Notes under the pieces: generated by a model
What the model was told of the DNA's origin: nothing
Database searches by the model: none
Seen by the model: the letters and a program-made list of their open reading frames with translations, nothing else
Program-made: the position numbers and the translations under genes
In this document: positions 52,891 to 60,967 of the stretch, piece after piece
Position numbering within the stretch: the first letter of the stretch is position 1
Layout of the letters: every line of letters begins with the position of its first letter
Assembly: GCF_030378065.1 (NCBI RefSeq)
Contig: NZ_JAUCGJ010000013.1
Span: 35,667-99,666, forward strand
Reading direction: 5' to 3'
Origin: Candidatus Venteria ishoeyi
Lineage (GTDB): Bacteria; Pseudomonadota; Gammaproteobacteria; Beggiatoales; Beggiatoaceae
DNA length: 64,000 bases

Positions 52891-54792
52891 TCATGAATCT
52901 TCCAGCAATTCCCAGCGTTCATAACAGCCTTCCAGTGCTTGTTCAATTTCTTCCAGGCGTTTCAGTACCGGTTGGTTTTGTTCCTGGCTTTGTTTATAAA
53001 ACGCGGGATCTGCAACCTGTTCCTGTAAAGTACTTTGCTCGGTTTCCAGTTGCTCAATTTGCAGCGGTAATTGCTCTAATTCGCGCTGTTCTTTATAACT
53101 GTGTTTTTTTCCAGGTTTGTTTTTTTCTGTTGCCGGACTGGTTTTTGTTGATTTTTTCACCACTTTCTGGGCTTCAGCCGGTGGCTTGCTGCGGGTATTT
53201 TTCACCCGTAGCCAATCCAGATACCCCCCCACGTATTCATTAACCTGCGTGTTATCTTCAAACACCAAAGTGGATGTCACCACCTTATCCAGAAATTCCC
53301 GGTCATGGCTAACCAGTAATAAAGTGCCATCATAATTGCTTAATAATTCTTCCAGCAATTCCAGCGTTTCCACGTCCAGATCATTGGTGGGTTCATCCAT
53401 CACCAGCAAATTGGCGGGGCGGGTAAATAAACGCGCCAGCAACAGGCGATTACGCTCACCACCGGACAGTGATTTGACCGGCGAGCGCACCCGCGCAGGG
53501 GGGAACAGGAAATCACCCAGATAACCAATCACATGTTTGCGCTGTCCGAGGATTTCAACAAAATCCTGACCCTCAGCGACCGTGTCCGCCACGCTTTGCT
53601 CAGGGTCAAGCTGTTCGCGTAACTGGTCAAAATAGGCAATTTGTAGCTTGGTGCCGTGTTTAACTTCGCCTTGCTGCGGTTCCAGTTGCCCTAGCAGCAG
53701 TTTCAGCAATGTACTTTTTCCCGCGCCATTCGGGCCTAACAAACCAATGCGGTCGCCGCGCAAGATGGAAACTGAAAAATCCTTAACAATGGTTTTATCT
53801 TCGCCATTTTCATTTTTCCAGACGTAAGCGATATTTTTGGCTTCGATGACCCGCTTGCCGGAAGACTCGCCACTGTCCAAATCAGCGCTGACCTTGCCTT
53901 TCACGTCACGTCGCGCCATGCGCTCGGCGCGTAATTTTTCCAGATTGCGCACCCGGCCTTCATTGCGGGTGCGACGGGCTTTAATACCCTGGCGAATCCA
54001 CACTTCTTCCTGTGCCAGTTTTTTATCAAACTTACCCGCTTGCGTGGCTTCGGCTTCCAGTTCAGCAGCACGGGTTTCCAGAAAGCGCCGGTAATCGCCG
54101 GGGTAACTGCGTAATTGTCCGCGATCCAGTTCAATAATCCGGGTTGCCAGTTTTTTTACAAAAGCCCGGTCATGACTGACAAACAACAAAGCGCCGTTAT
54201 AATCCAGCAATACGGTTTCCAGCCATTCAATCGCTTCCAGGTCTAAATGGTTGGTCGGCTCATCCAGCAATAACACATCGGGTTCTTGCACCATCGCCTG
54301 CGCCAACGCCACGCGCCGCCGCCAGCCGCCGGATAAGTCGCTGACGGCCTTATCTTCCGGCAAATCCAGACGCGATAATACGGTTTCCACCTTCTGTTGC
54401 AACGACCAACCATCTTTAGCTTCCAGTTGATGTTGAATCCGGGACAATTCATTTAAGGCATTGTCATCACTCAAATCCTGTAAGCGTTCATGATAACGAT
54501 TGAGTAAATCACCGATTTCCCCCAATCCCGCCGCCACGCTGTGATAAATCGTGTCGTTGCCGGAGAAATGCGGCTCCTGCGCCAGTCGCGCCACCCGCGC
54601 GCCGCTGACCAATTCCATGCGTCCATCATCGGGCTTTAGCTCGCTGCTGATAATTTTTAATAAGGTGGACTTACCTTCGCCATTACGTCCTAGCAGACAT
54701 AGGCGCTCACCACGCTCAATGGTCAGAGAAACCTGGTCAAGTAAATGCACATGACCAAAAGCGATTTGTATCGCATCAAGTTTAAGCAGCAT
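52891..54792 (-). CDS. uup: ABC-F family ATPase Uup
   Basis: 633 residues. Two ABC modules without membrane domains: Walker A GRNGEGKSTLLK and GPNGAGKSTLLK, signatures LSGGWRRRVALAQAM and LSGGERNRLLLARL, Walker B LLLDEPTNHLD and LVMDEPTNDLD, with the ABC-F linker between (KKLAQEEVWIRQGIKARRTRNEGRV). The C-terminal part is a Lys-rich linker and a coiled coil (ELEQLPLQIEQLETEQSTLQEQV), which together identify Uup. Uup acts on ribosomes and affects excision of transposons and ribosome assembly. It is a single gene. Confidence 0.95.
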   Translation of the reverse strand: MLLKLDAIQIAFGHVHLLDQVSLTIERGERLCLLGRNGEGKSTLLKIISSELKPDDGRMELVSGARVARLAQEPHFSGNDTIYHSVAAGLGEIGDLLNRYHERLQDLSDDNALNELSRIQHQLEAKDGWSLQQKVETVLSRLDLPEDKAVSDLSGGWRRRVALAQAMVQEPDVLLLDEPTNHLDLEAIEWLETVLLDYNGALLFVSHDRAFVKKLATRIIELDRGQLRSYPGDYRRFLETRAAELEAEATQAGKFDKKLAQEEVWIRQGIKARRTRNEGRVRNLEKLRAERMARRDVKGKVSADLDSGESSGKRVIEAKNIAYVWKNENGEDKTIVKDFSVSILRGDRIGLLGPNGAGKSTLLKLLLGQLEPQQGEVKHGTKLQIAYFDQLREQLDPEQSVADTVAEGQDFVEILGQRKHVIGYLGDFLFPPARVRSPVKSLSGGERNRLLLARLFTRPANLLVMDEPTNDLDVETLELLEELLSNYDGTLLLVSHDREFLDKVVTSTLVFEDNTQVNEYVGGYLDWLRVKNTRSKPPAEAQKVVKKSTKTSPATEKNKPGKKHSYKEQRELEQLPLQIEQLETEQSTLQEQVADPAFYKQSQEQNQPVLKRLEEIEQALEGCYERWELLEDS

Positions 54793-54999
54793 AAAATAAA
54801 TACTTTATTGTGGAATAATTCAGGATTAACGATGTTTGCGCATACTAAAAAGCACACGCATGGAACCGGTAGGATTGATGTAGGATTTTTGCACCCATTC
54901 AAGATATTGGATTATACACCCTTTGCACAAAAGCGAGTATCGAATGCTGGAAAGGATTATTAGCCAATTGAGAAGGAAATGTAGCTTAGCAATAATTTC

Positions 55000-57351
55000 T
55001 TACATCCAATTTCCAATCAAAATAAAGGCTGCCCAGTAATAAGGATGCTGATAATTGAGTGGACGCTCAAAGCAAGCCGACGTTTTAAGCTTGTTACGCA
55101 ATAATTCTAACTGCGCAGAGCGCAAGGCTTGCGCGGCTGGCATTGGTTTTTGCAGTAACTGATAAAAACGGCTCATGAGATAACAAGTGGAAGCATCATT
55201 CACTTTCCACAAACTGGCCAGCGCGGTGCGCGCCCCCGCTTTGACGGCAACCCCGGAAAGCCCCAGCGCGGCACGTTCATCACCTTTAGCACTTTCGCAG
55301 GCGCTTAAAGTTAATAACTCCACAGGCTCGCCACGCATAACATTGTGTCGGGATAAGTTCTCAAGTGCTTTGATTTGCAAGCGACCATCATAAGCTTGTA
55401 AATAACTCTGGCTAATATCACCCTTAAAAACACCGTGCGTGGCAATATGTGCGATAGAAGCGCGATAATCACGCGCAGCTTCCTGAAAATTTTTAACCGT
55501 AAAAGTCTGATCTCTTAAAGTATGTTTATAAGCTGACAAGGCTTCCAGGTTATCAATTTCCCGGGGGACAGTGGCTAAGCCTCCAAATTTATCCACGGCG
55601 ACAGAAAGCCCATTCAGAAAAAAACGCTCCAGTGGTTTGCGTTTACCAATCTGCGTCAAACTCAAACTTGGCGTAACGGCAATGGCATATTGTTCCAGCA
55701 AATACTGCTTGGCATCTGCTGCGTATAACATGGAAAATGGAATGGTGCGTAACTCACCATCGGGTATTACAATTAAAGTCTGCACACCCTCAAGTTGTTT
55801 TGCAAAAGGCTTAATCAGCCATTGATATAATTGATGCGTTGCCGTTTGAGTTTTAGCCAGATTATCTTTGATTTTTAATAGATTATCTTTTGATGTTTCG
55901 GGAAATTCCCAAATTGCATTATTGGCCTTTGCAACCGCCTGGTTGACATCATCAAGCGCAAGCATAGCACCTGTATGAATTTGTCCCTGACGATATAATA
56001 AAACTGCCAGTTTATTTGGTAACGCGATGGGGTATAAAACTGCTTCATCATCAGCAATTTTTCCAGACAAAACATCCGTGTTTTCATCCAGACAGGTATT
56101 ACGCTCATTTTTAAGGGGCTGAGGATGGCTAATGCAATCATCCTGATAATATTCCTGCAACTCAATCGTTTTAAAGCTTTCCTGAATTTTTAAGATTCTG
56201 TGTAAATAAACCTGCCGGGTTTCATTGTCTTTTTCAAGTTGCGTGGCTTCCAGCAATAAGCCAATAAAATCCAGATAGGTTTTTGCCTGCACCCTTTCCC
56301 GCAGCGGTTTGTTGGCTTCCTCATAATAATTAAATTGCAGCAATTGCGAGCGAATTTGTGCAAGATAATCGACTGCCTGTTGATAAGCCTTGATAGCCGC
56401 CGCTAAATTCCCCAAAGCGTGATGCGCCTGCCCTAAACGTGCCTGCCAACGAAACAGCAAATCCAGCGCCGAAGCCTGCTGGGCATGAAAAATAGCCTGA
56501 TTAAATAATTGTACGGCTTCCTTATAATGTCCGGCATCATAATAGATTTGCCCTGATTGGGCTTTGGCGTGACTGATTTGGCGAGGGAATTTTTCAGCAT
56601 TAAAGGCTTGCGCATACAGCAAAGCTTCTCGTGCTTGTTTAACCGGCCCCAAAGCGGCTTTACTTTGCTGTAGTTTATAAGCGATATGCGCCAGATGTAA
56701 CAAAGCATCAGCCTGAGTTTCAGATTGTTGCAGGGCCAGCGTTTTTTCAAGCGCATTTTGCAGTGCCTGGATAGTGTTATGATATAAAGCCTTATCATCA
56801 CAAGCCGGACAAAGTGCTGATTTATCTGATTCATAACCCCTTAAAATCAGGTCTACCCAAACCTGAGCGATATTAAGCAGAACCTTGGCATGGTTATCAG
56901 AAGCTTCAGGCAGCAGGTTCAGCGCCTGCTGATAAGAAGGCAGCGCCTCCTGGTAAACTTTATTATGCAACTGGGCATTGCCATGAACAACCCATGCTTG
57001 CGCCATCAACTTATGCTTATCCGGTAGTTTGGCGGCTGCTTTTAATGCGCGTTGCGCATAGTTTATCGCCTCGATTTGAGGGTTATTGATGCGATAAAGC
57101 GTGCTTAACTCAATAAAAGCCCGTATTGTGCAAGGTTCAAATTCAGGTGATGAGGCAGCAACTTGTTCTAAAAGTACAATTTTATCCCGATCCGTAATTA
57201 AAACGTCCCATTGTTTTTCCCAACTACAGGTTTGAGCCGCGAGATTTTCCGTCAACAGCAGCACAACAAACAAGTAATACCAGCGGTAACTTGTAACCAG
57301 TCGATATATTTTAACAGCCCACAACATGAATCTGCTTTCCATTGCTTTCAT
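55000..57351 (-). CDS. TPR-CHAT caspase-like protease
   Basis: 783 residues; the start at 57351 overlaps the end of the decayed gene behind it, and ATGs at 57342 and 57327 are also possible. A hydrophobic segment YYLFVVLLLTENLAAQ looks like a signal peptide, so the protein may be exported. TPR-like repeats fill about residues 80-350 (AINYAQRALKAAAKL; ALPSYQQALNLLPE; AIKAYQQAVDYLAQI). The CHAT domain follows: catalytic His in HIATHGVF (His-639) and Cys in LTLSACESAKGD (Cys-685), with ALGLSGVAVKAGARTALASLWKV. CHAT proteases are clan CD relatives of caspases, some acting in bacterial cell-death or immune systems. No gasdermin-like gene is present. Confidence 0.9.
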   Translation of the reverse strand: MKAMESRFMLWAVKIYRLVTSYRWYYLFVVLLLTENLAAQTCSWEKQWDVLITDRDKIVLLEQVAASSPEFEPCTIRAFIELSTLYRINNPQIEAINYAQRALKAAAKLPDKHKLMAQAWVVHGNAQLHNKVYQEALPSYQQALNLLPEASDNHAKVLLNIAQVWVDLILRGYESDKSALCPACDDKALYHNTIQALQNALEKTLALQQSETQADALLHLAHIAYKLQQSKAALGPVKQAREALLYAQAFNAEKFPRQISHAKAQSGQIYYDAGHYKEAVQLFNQAIFHAQQASALDLLFRWQARLGQAHHALGNLAAAIKAYQQAVDYLAQIRSQLLQFNYYEEANKPLRERVQAKTYLDFIGLLLEATQLEKDNETRQVYLHRILKIQESFKTIELQEYYQDDCISHPQPLKNERNTCLDENTDVLSGKIADDEAVLYPIALPNKLAVLLYRQGQIHTGAMLALDDVNQAVAKANNAIWEFPETSKDNLLKIKDNLAKTQTATHQLYQWLIKPFAKQLEGVQTLIVIPDGELRTIPFSMLYAADAKQYLLEQYAIAVTPSLSLTQIGKRKPLERFFLNGLSVAVDKFGGLATVPREIDNLEALSAYKHTLRDQTFTVKNFQEAARDYRASIAHIATHGVFKGDISQSYLQAYDGRLQIKALENLSRHNVMRGEPVELLTLSACESAKGDERAALGLSGVAVKAGARTALASLWKVNDASTCYLMSRFYQLLQKPMPAAQALRSAQLELLRNKLKTSACFERPLNYQHPYYWAAFILIGNWM

Positions 57352-57543
57352 AACTTTGCCAGAACAACTTATCTTCCCAGGTCATGCTTTTACGCCGGTC
57401 AAACACCACCAGCCAGCCCTCGTTGCAGGCCAGTTTATCCATATACCCAGCCAATTGTTTCCGGCCTTCGCTGTAAGTTTCCTCTCCATAACGAATTTTC
57501 AATTCCAGCGGGTAATCCATGCCTTGATAATGCAGGCACAAGT

Positions 57544-57710
57544 CTAGGAGCCTGTCCAAGAACACAAGACCTACTGCGGAAAAGCTGGATTTGGTCATAT
57601 TTCTCCCTTATTTTCGTTAAATATACCCAATATTCGCCTCAAATAATGAAAAAATCTGCCTCAAACCAGCCTTCCCTCGCTACGGCCTCTGTTCTCGGAC
57701 AGCCTCCTAG
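57544..57710. mobile_element. MITE-like element 1 with IS5-like CTAG target duplication
   Basis: 167 bases including the CTAG at both ends. Inverted ends: GAGCCTGTCCAAGAACAC on the left and, in reverse complement, GAGGCTGTCCGAGAACAG on the right. About 125 bases of interior carry no complete transposase. CTAG at each side matches the YTAR duplication known for IS5-type insertion. It shares its right CTAG with element 2. Confidence 0.75.
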
Positions 57711-57817
57711 TACAGTAACTGGTAAAAACAAATAATAACTTCAGGACTGGCAGTCCTTAAAGGACTGCCAGTCCTACGCTCAAAGTTATTATGTGAACTT
57801 AGTGTTCGCTGTACTAG
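57707..57817. mobile_element. MITE-like element 2, with internal perfect palindrome
   Basis: 111 bases from CTAG to CTAG. Ends CTAGTACAG and, read in reverse, CTAGTACAGC; further inside AATAATAACTT is repeated in inverted form. At its centre is AGGACTGGCAGTCCT (57743-57757), TAA, AGGACTGCCAGTCCT (57761-57775). No ORF. It sits in the decayed AAA gene. Confidence 0.75.
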
Positions 57818-57986
57818 CCGCGTGGATAACAAAATAATCCCCCGCTCAATCAAGTTCGGCAAACCCCGGCAACGCTCCTGGGCAGGCAGCATATAATGCC
57901 GGTCTGGATAACAGGGGCCAGTGGTATTAAAAGCTTTAATCATATTCAGTATCAGTTTTTATTTTGCCTGCTTCGGAAATAGTCGG

Positions 57987-58006
57987 GTAGCGGCTTTCCC
58001 GAAACA
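57987..58006. repeat. Short dispersed motif GTAGCGG-TTTCCCGAAACA
   Basis: Matches the reverse complement of 46934-46953 at 19 of 20 bases. It is followed by further partial palindromes (AGGCGTTCTGGAAAAGCCT) up to about 58050. Confidence 0.5.
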
Positions 58007-58074
58007 AAGGCGTTCTGGAAAAGCCTTGGCGAGCATTCCTGAAATATGGAAGAACATTTTAAGCTTTAAGTGAT

Positions 58075-58692
58075 TTAATCAATATAAAATATACCATCTT
58101 TCTGATACTTGCACTCATGTAATACCATTGCTTTTTCAGAAGCGGACAAAGTTTCAGATAAATAATGAAAATGCAGTTTTATCCGCTCACCTGCTTTTTT
58201 GAAGGTATAGCTTCTATAGGATTGCGCTGTATCAACCGGCAATTTAGCTAAAGGCCAACTGAGTTCATTTTTTTTAATTGCCCACCTTTCTCGCCAATTT
58301 GTATCTAATACCGTGACTTCTTCCGTATTATCAGCTTGATGTCGGTATAACAGCAATTCTTTTAGCGGCTTGTCAAAACAAAAATGTCGTTCATCCTGTC
58401 CCCGTTGCGTGGCAAAACATTGAATGGACTTTAAAAAAGTTGTACCGTGTACGGCAATATTTTGGTCGGAATGTGGGCCTTGCAGTGTTTTTATACAAGA
58501 TTTATCCGTCGTAGATACAACCTTTATATGCTCTCTATCTTTCAAGCGAATTTGTGTATTTAGTCCTAAAATAGCACCAATTTGATACAACAAAGAATTG
58601 CTTTGAGTAACTTCATACTGCTTATTAGCTAAAGCAGAAAAAGAAAGTGTAAATAAGCTAATCGCTGTTAGAGTGTTCAATATAATTCTCAT
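58075..58692 (-). CDS. Exported protein of unknown function downstream of the TPS adhesin
   Basis: 205 residues with a signal peptide (cleavage near FSALANKQ). Four or more Cys in the mature part (SCIKTLQG, SIQCFATQRG, HFCFDKP, HECKYQ) suggest disulfides in the periplasm or outside. No family was recognised. It begins 43 bases after the stop of the haemagglutinin gene on the same strand and is probably the last gene of that operon; it could be an accessory or ligand-binding partner of the adhesin. Confidence 0.65.
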   Translation of the reverse strand: MRIILNTLTAISLFTLSFSALANKQYEVTQSNSLLYQIGAILGLNTQIRLKDREHIKVVSTTDKSCIKTLQGPHSDQNIAVHGTTFLKSIQCFATQRGQDERHFCFDKPLKELLLYRHQADNTEEVTVLDTNWRERWAIKKNELSWPLAKLPVDTAQSYRSYTFKKAGERIKLHFHYLSETLSASEKAMVLHECKYQKDGIFYID

Positions 58693-58735
58693 AAAGTTAC
58701 CCCTGATATATTAATTTACTAAAACTATTGCTTGA

Positions 58736-60967
58736 CTATTCAGTACTGATATTTTTTAGTTCATTGGGCAATAATTGGATTTTATGATGGGTGACAATAA
58801 GACGGCTGCTATCTTCCAATGTGTGACTAGTACAGGTTTGCATAAGTTCATTAGAAAGAAAGTCTGGTGTTAAAAATTGTAGCATACTGCTTAAATCCAC
58901 CTCTGGTGCTGAAATATCTACTACTCCATTAATACCTAATGCAGATGAGGCATCAATATTATTGCTAATTTCTGGAGAAAAATGGAACATACCAGTAGTT
59001 GTAATATCAATATTGCCACCTTGTCCTTCATAAGCTTGAGCAATAATATCGCTGTTGTCTATCACAATGAACTTTGGAGATAAGTTAATATTGCCACCAT
59101 CACCATATTCAGTACTCACACTGGTAGATATTTCACTATTTTCTAAATAAAGATAAGACGGTGAAGACAAATGAATATCGCCACCATCAGCCTGAGTTGC
59201 GGAGGTGTGTAAACGACTATTTTTCAGATAGATACTATCTCCAGTAATAATATTGATAGAGCCTGCATCTCCCGTTGCAGGATCCAGAGAGGCGCTACTA
59301 ATAAAACCACCCTCATACATTTCCAGGTTTTCGGTTGCCAGGAGAATGTCACCTGCATGACCGCTGTTACGGGAACCTGTTTCTATTGAAGCTCCATGTT
59401 CTAGCAATATTTCTTTTGCAGATATTTGGGTAATACCACCAGCACCTGAAGTGAAAGTATTATTGAATAATCCAGTATCTGCTCCACTGATCTGTAATTT
59501 TTTATTGGTTTTAATATACAGACTTCCGCCTTTACCTGAACCATTTAAATACTGGTTATTTCCTGAGCCTGTAATAATTTGTCCTTCATTACTGAGATTC
59601 AGATTATTTGTGTGGATATCTATTTTTCCAGCATCCCCATTACCTAAAGTTGCTGCGACTAATACAGTTTTAGTACCATTAATATTTAAATTGTCTGACT
59701 CAATTAAAATAGAACCAGCTTGACCGCTCCCCTGGGTTTCTACGCGAATTTGTCCACCTCCCAATAGGTTCAGGCTTTGTGTTTGAATACTAATATCACC
59801 ACCTAAGCCACTATTTATTGCATTACTGAAAATACCGCTATGAATAGATGATCTTCCTTTTATAATTAAGTTTTCCGCTTGAATATTTATATTGCCTCCC
59901 GACCCTATATAAGCAGCGGCACTGATCTGGCTGCCGCCATTTACTTCAAGCGTATGCGTTTTTATCTGAATTTCTCCTCCTTGTGCTACTGAAGCCCTGC
60001 CCTGTATCTCAGGCTTAAAAGCAACATCTGCTGTCAATCTTGCCTCATTTTGCATCAGCAAGCGATCAGCTTGTAGATAAATACCCTGTCCATTTGCTTC
60101 ACCCAAGGTATCGGCAAAGACATAAGCATTGTCCAACAATACCTCCCCCGCCCTGATTTCCAATCGTCCCGCGCTGTGTACTGTTTGCTCAGGGTTACTG
60201 ATATGTAAATTTGCTGTAAAACGCGTATTTGCAATATCTGTGGAACTATTGTCACTGACATAAATTTTCCCCCAGCTTTGTACGGAACTATTGTCTGTTT
60301 TACTTAGTGCTAATTCCCCCCTCCCAGCGACACTTAACAAGCTGATTATTCCCGATTTGGCAATTAAATGACTATTTTGCATATCCAAGCCACCTGCTGC
60401 GAGCAATAAATGCTCGCCAATATTTAACTGCAAATCAGCTTGTTCTATCTGCAATGGTGCAATAGATTCAGAAATAAATCCAAAAGCACTCGGTATTGCT
60501 TGAGTAAAAATACTGGCTTTTTCTAAATCACTAAAAACAACACCTTGGTTTTGACCTAGATTCAGATAATCTGCTGTACTGACATAAAAAGAACCATCAA
60601 TATCCAGACTTGCACCATCACCAAAAAATATTCCAGCAGGATTGAATAAATACAAATGTGCTGGCGCTTGAATTTGCCCATGAACCCAGGAAGTTTTTCC
60701 ACCCGTTACACGACTGATTATATTGACTATATTAGGTGAATCCTGAAATACTGCACGCTCTTCCCTTTGCAAAGAAAAATCTGCAAAACTATGAAACAAG
60801 TTCTCACCTTTGTGTATACCTGCTTGCGCGGGAATATGATAATCAGGCCCCTCCAAGTTTAGTTGCTGGCCCACGGAACCATCCAATATAATGTCAGCCA
60901 TCGCTGTACATAAAATATTTAAATAATACAAGCCGACAATACATATTATTTTTTTAAAAATATTCAT
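58736..60967 (-). CDS. Two-partner-secretion (TpsA) filamentous haemagglutinin-like exoprotein
   Basis: 743 residues. After a signal peptide (cleavage near CTAMADI) comes a TPS secretion domain: LDGSVGQQLNLEGPDYHIPA, KGENLFHSFADFSLQREE, IVNIISRVTGG and HLYLFNPAGIFFGDGASLDI. Residues about 290-690 are beta-helix repeats of roughly 30-40 residues with a GG-GxI-I-T-L-L-GG-I pattern (GLGGDISIQTQSLNLLGGGQ; GNGDAGKIDIHTNNLNLSNE). It is smaller than classical FHA. The start ATG overlaps the stop of the C13-like gene by 4 bases, so both are translated together. The TpsB transporter gene is not in the window. Confidence 0.88.
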   Translation of the reverse strand: MNIFKKIICIVGLYYLNILCTAMADIILDGSVGQQLNLEGPDYHIPAQAGIHKGENLFHSFADFSLQREERAVFQDSPNIVNIISRVTGGKTSWVHGQIQAPAHLYLFNPAGIFFGDGASLDIDGSFYVSTADYLNLGQNQGVVFSDLEKASIFTQAIPSAFGFISESIAPLQIEQADLQLNIGEHLLLAAGGLDMQNSHLIAKSGIISLLSVAGRGELALSKTDNSSVQSWGKIYVSDNSSTDIANTRFTANLHISNPEQTVHSAGRLEIRAGEVLLDNAYVFADTLGEANGQGIYLQADRLLMQNEARLTADVAFKPEIQGRASVAQGGEIQIKTHTLEVNGGSQISAAAYIGSGGNINIQAENLIIKGRSSIHSGIFSNAINSGLGGDISIQTQSLNLLGGGQIRVETQGSGQAGSILIESDNLNINGTKTVLVAATLGNGDAGKIDIHTNNLNLSNEGQIITGSGNNQYLNGSGKGGSLYIKTNKKLQISGADTGLFNNTFTSGAGGITQISAKEILLEHGASIETGSRNSGHAGDILLATENLEMYEGGFISSASLDPATGDAGSINIITGDSIYLKNSRLHTSATQADGGDIHLSSPSYLYLENSEISTSVSTEYGDGGNINLSPKFIVIDNSDIIAQAYEGQGGNIDITTTGMFHFSPEISNNIDASSALGINGVVDISAPEVDLSSMLQFLTPDFLSNELMQTCTSHTLEDSSRLIVTHHKIQLLPNELKNISTE

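Larger units (their letters stand above)
57311..57943 (-). pseudogene. Remnant of an AAA-ATPase/PD-(D/E)XK nuclease-like gene
   Basis: The N-terminus MIKAFNTTGPCYPDRHYMLP followed by ERCRGLPNLIERG matches the start of AAA-ATPase-like/DUF1703-type nuclease proteins, and one extra G at about 57840 shifts the frame before the expected YFVIHA. The Walker A is gone. The C-terminal end is intact: YPLELKIRYGEETYSEGRKQ and DKLACNEGWLVVFDRRKS, ending in VVGC. About 400 residues between are missing, replaced by two tandem MITE-like elements. Its last codons overlap the start of the CHAT gene. Confidence 0.8.

Noticed and set aside
54793..54999. 72-residue plus-strand frame (MHMTKSDLYRIK...) between uup and the CHAT gene
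   Set aside because: It starts inside the uup coding region in antisense and shows no recognisable protein features.
57743..57775. Perfect palindrome as a terminator or CRISPR-like repeat
   Set aside because: Single copy, inside an element bounded by CTAG; no array of repeats and spacers, no T-run.
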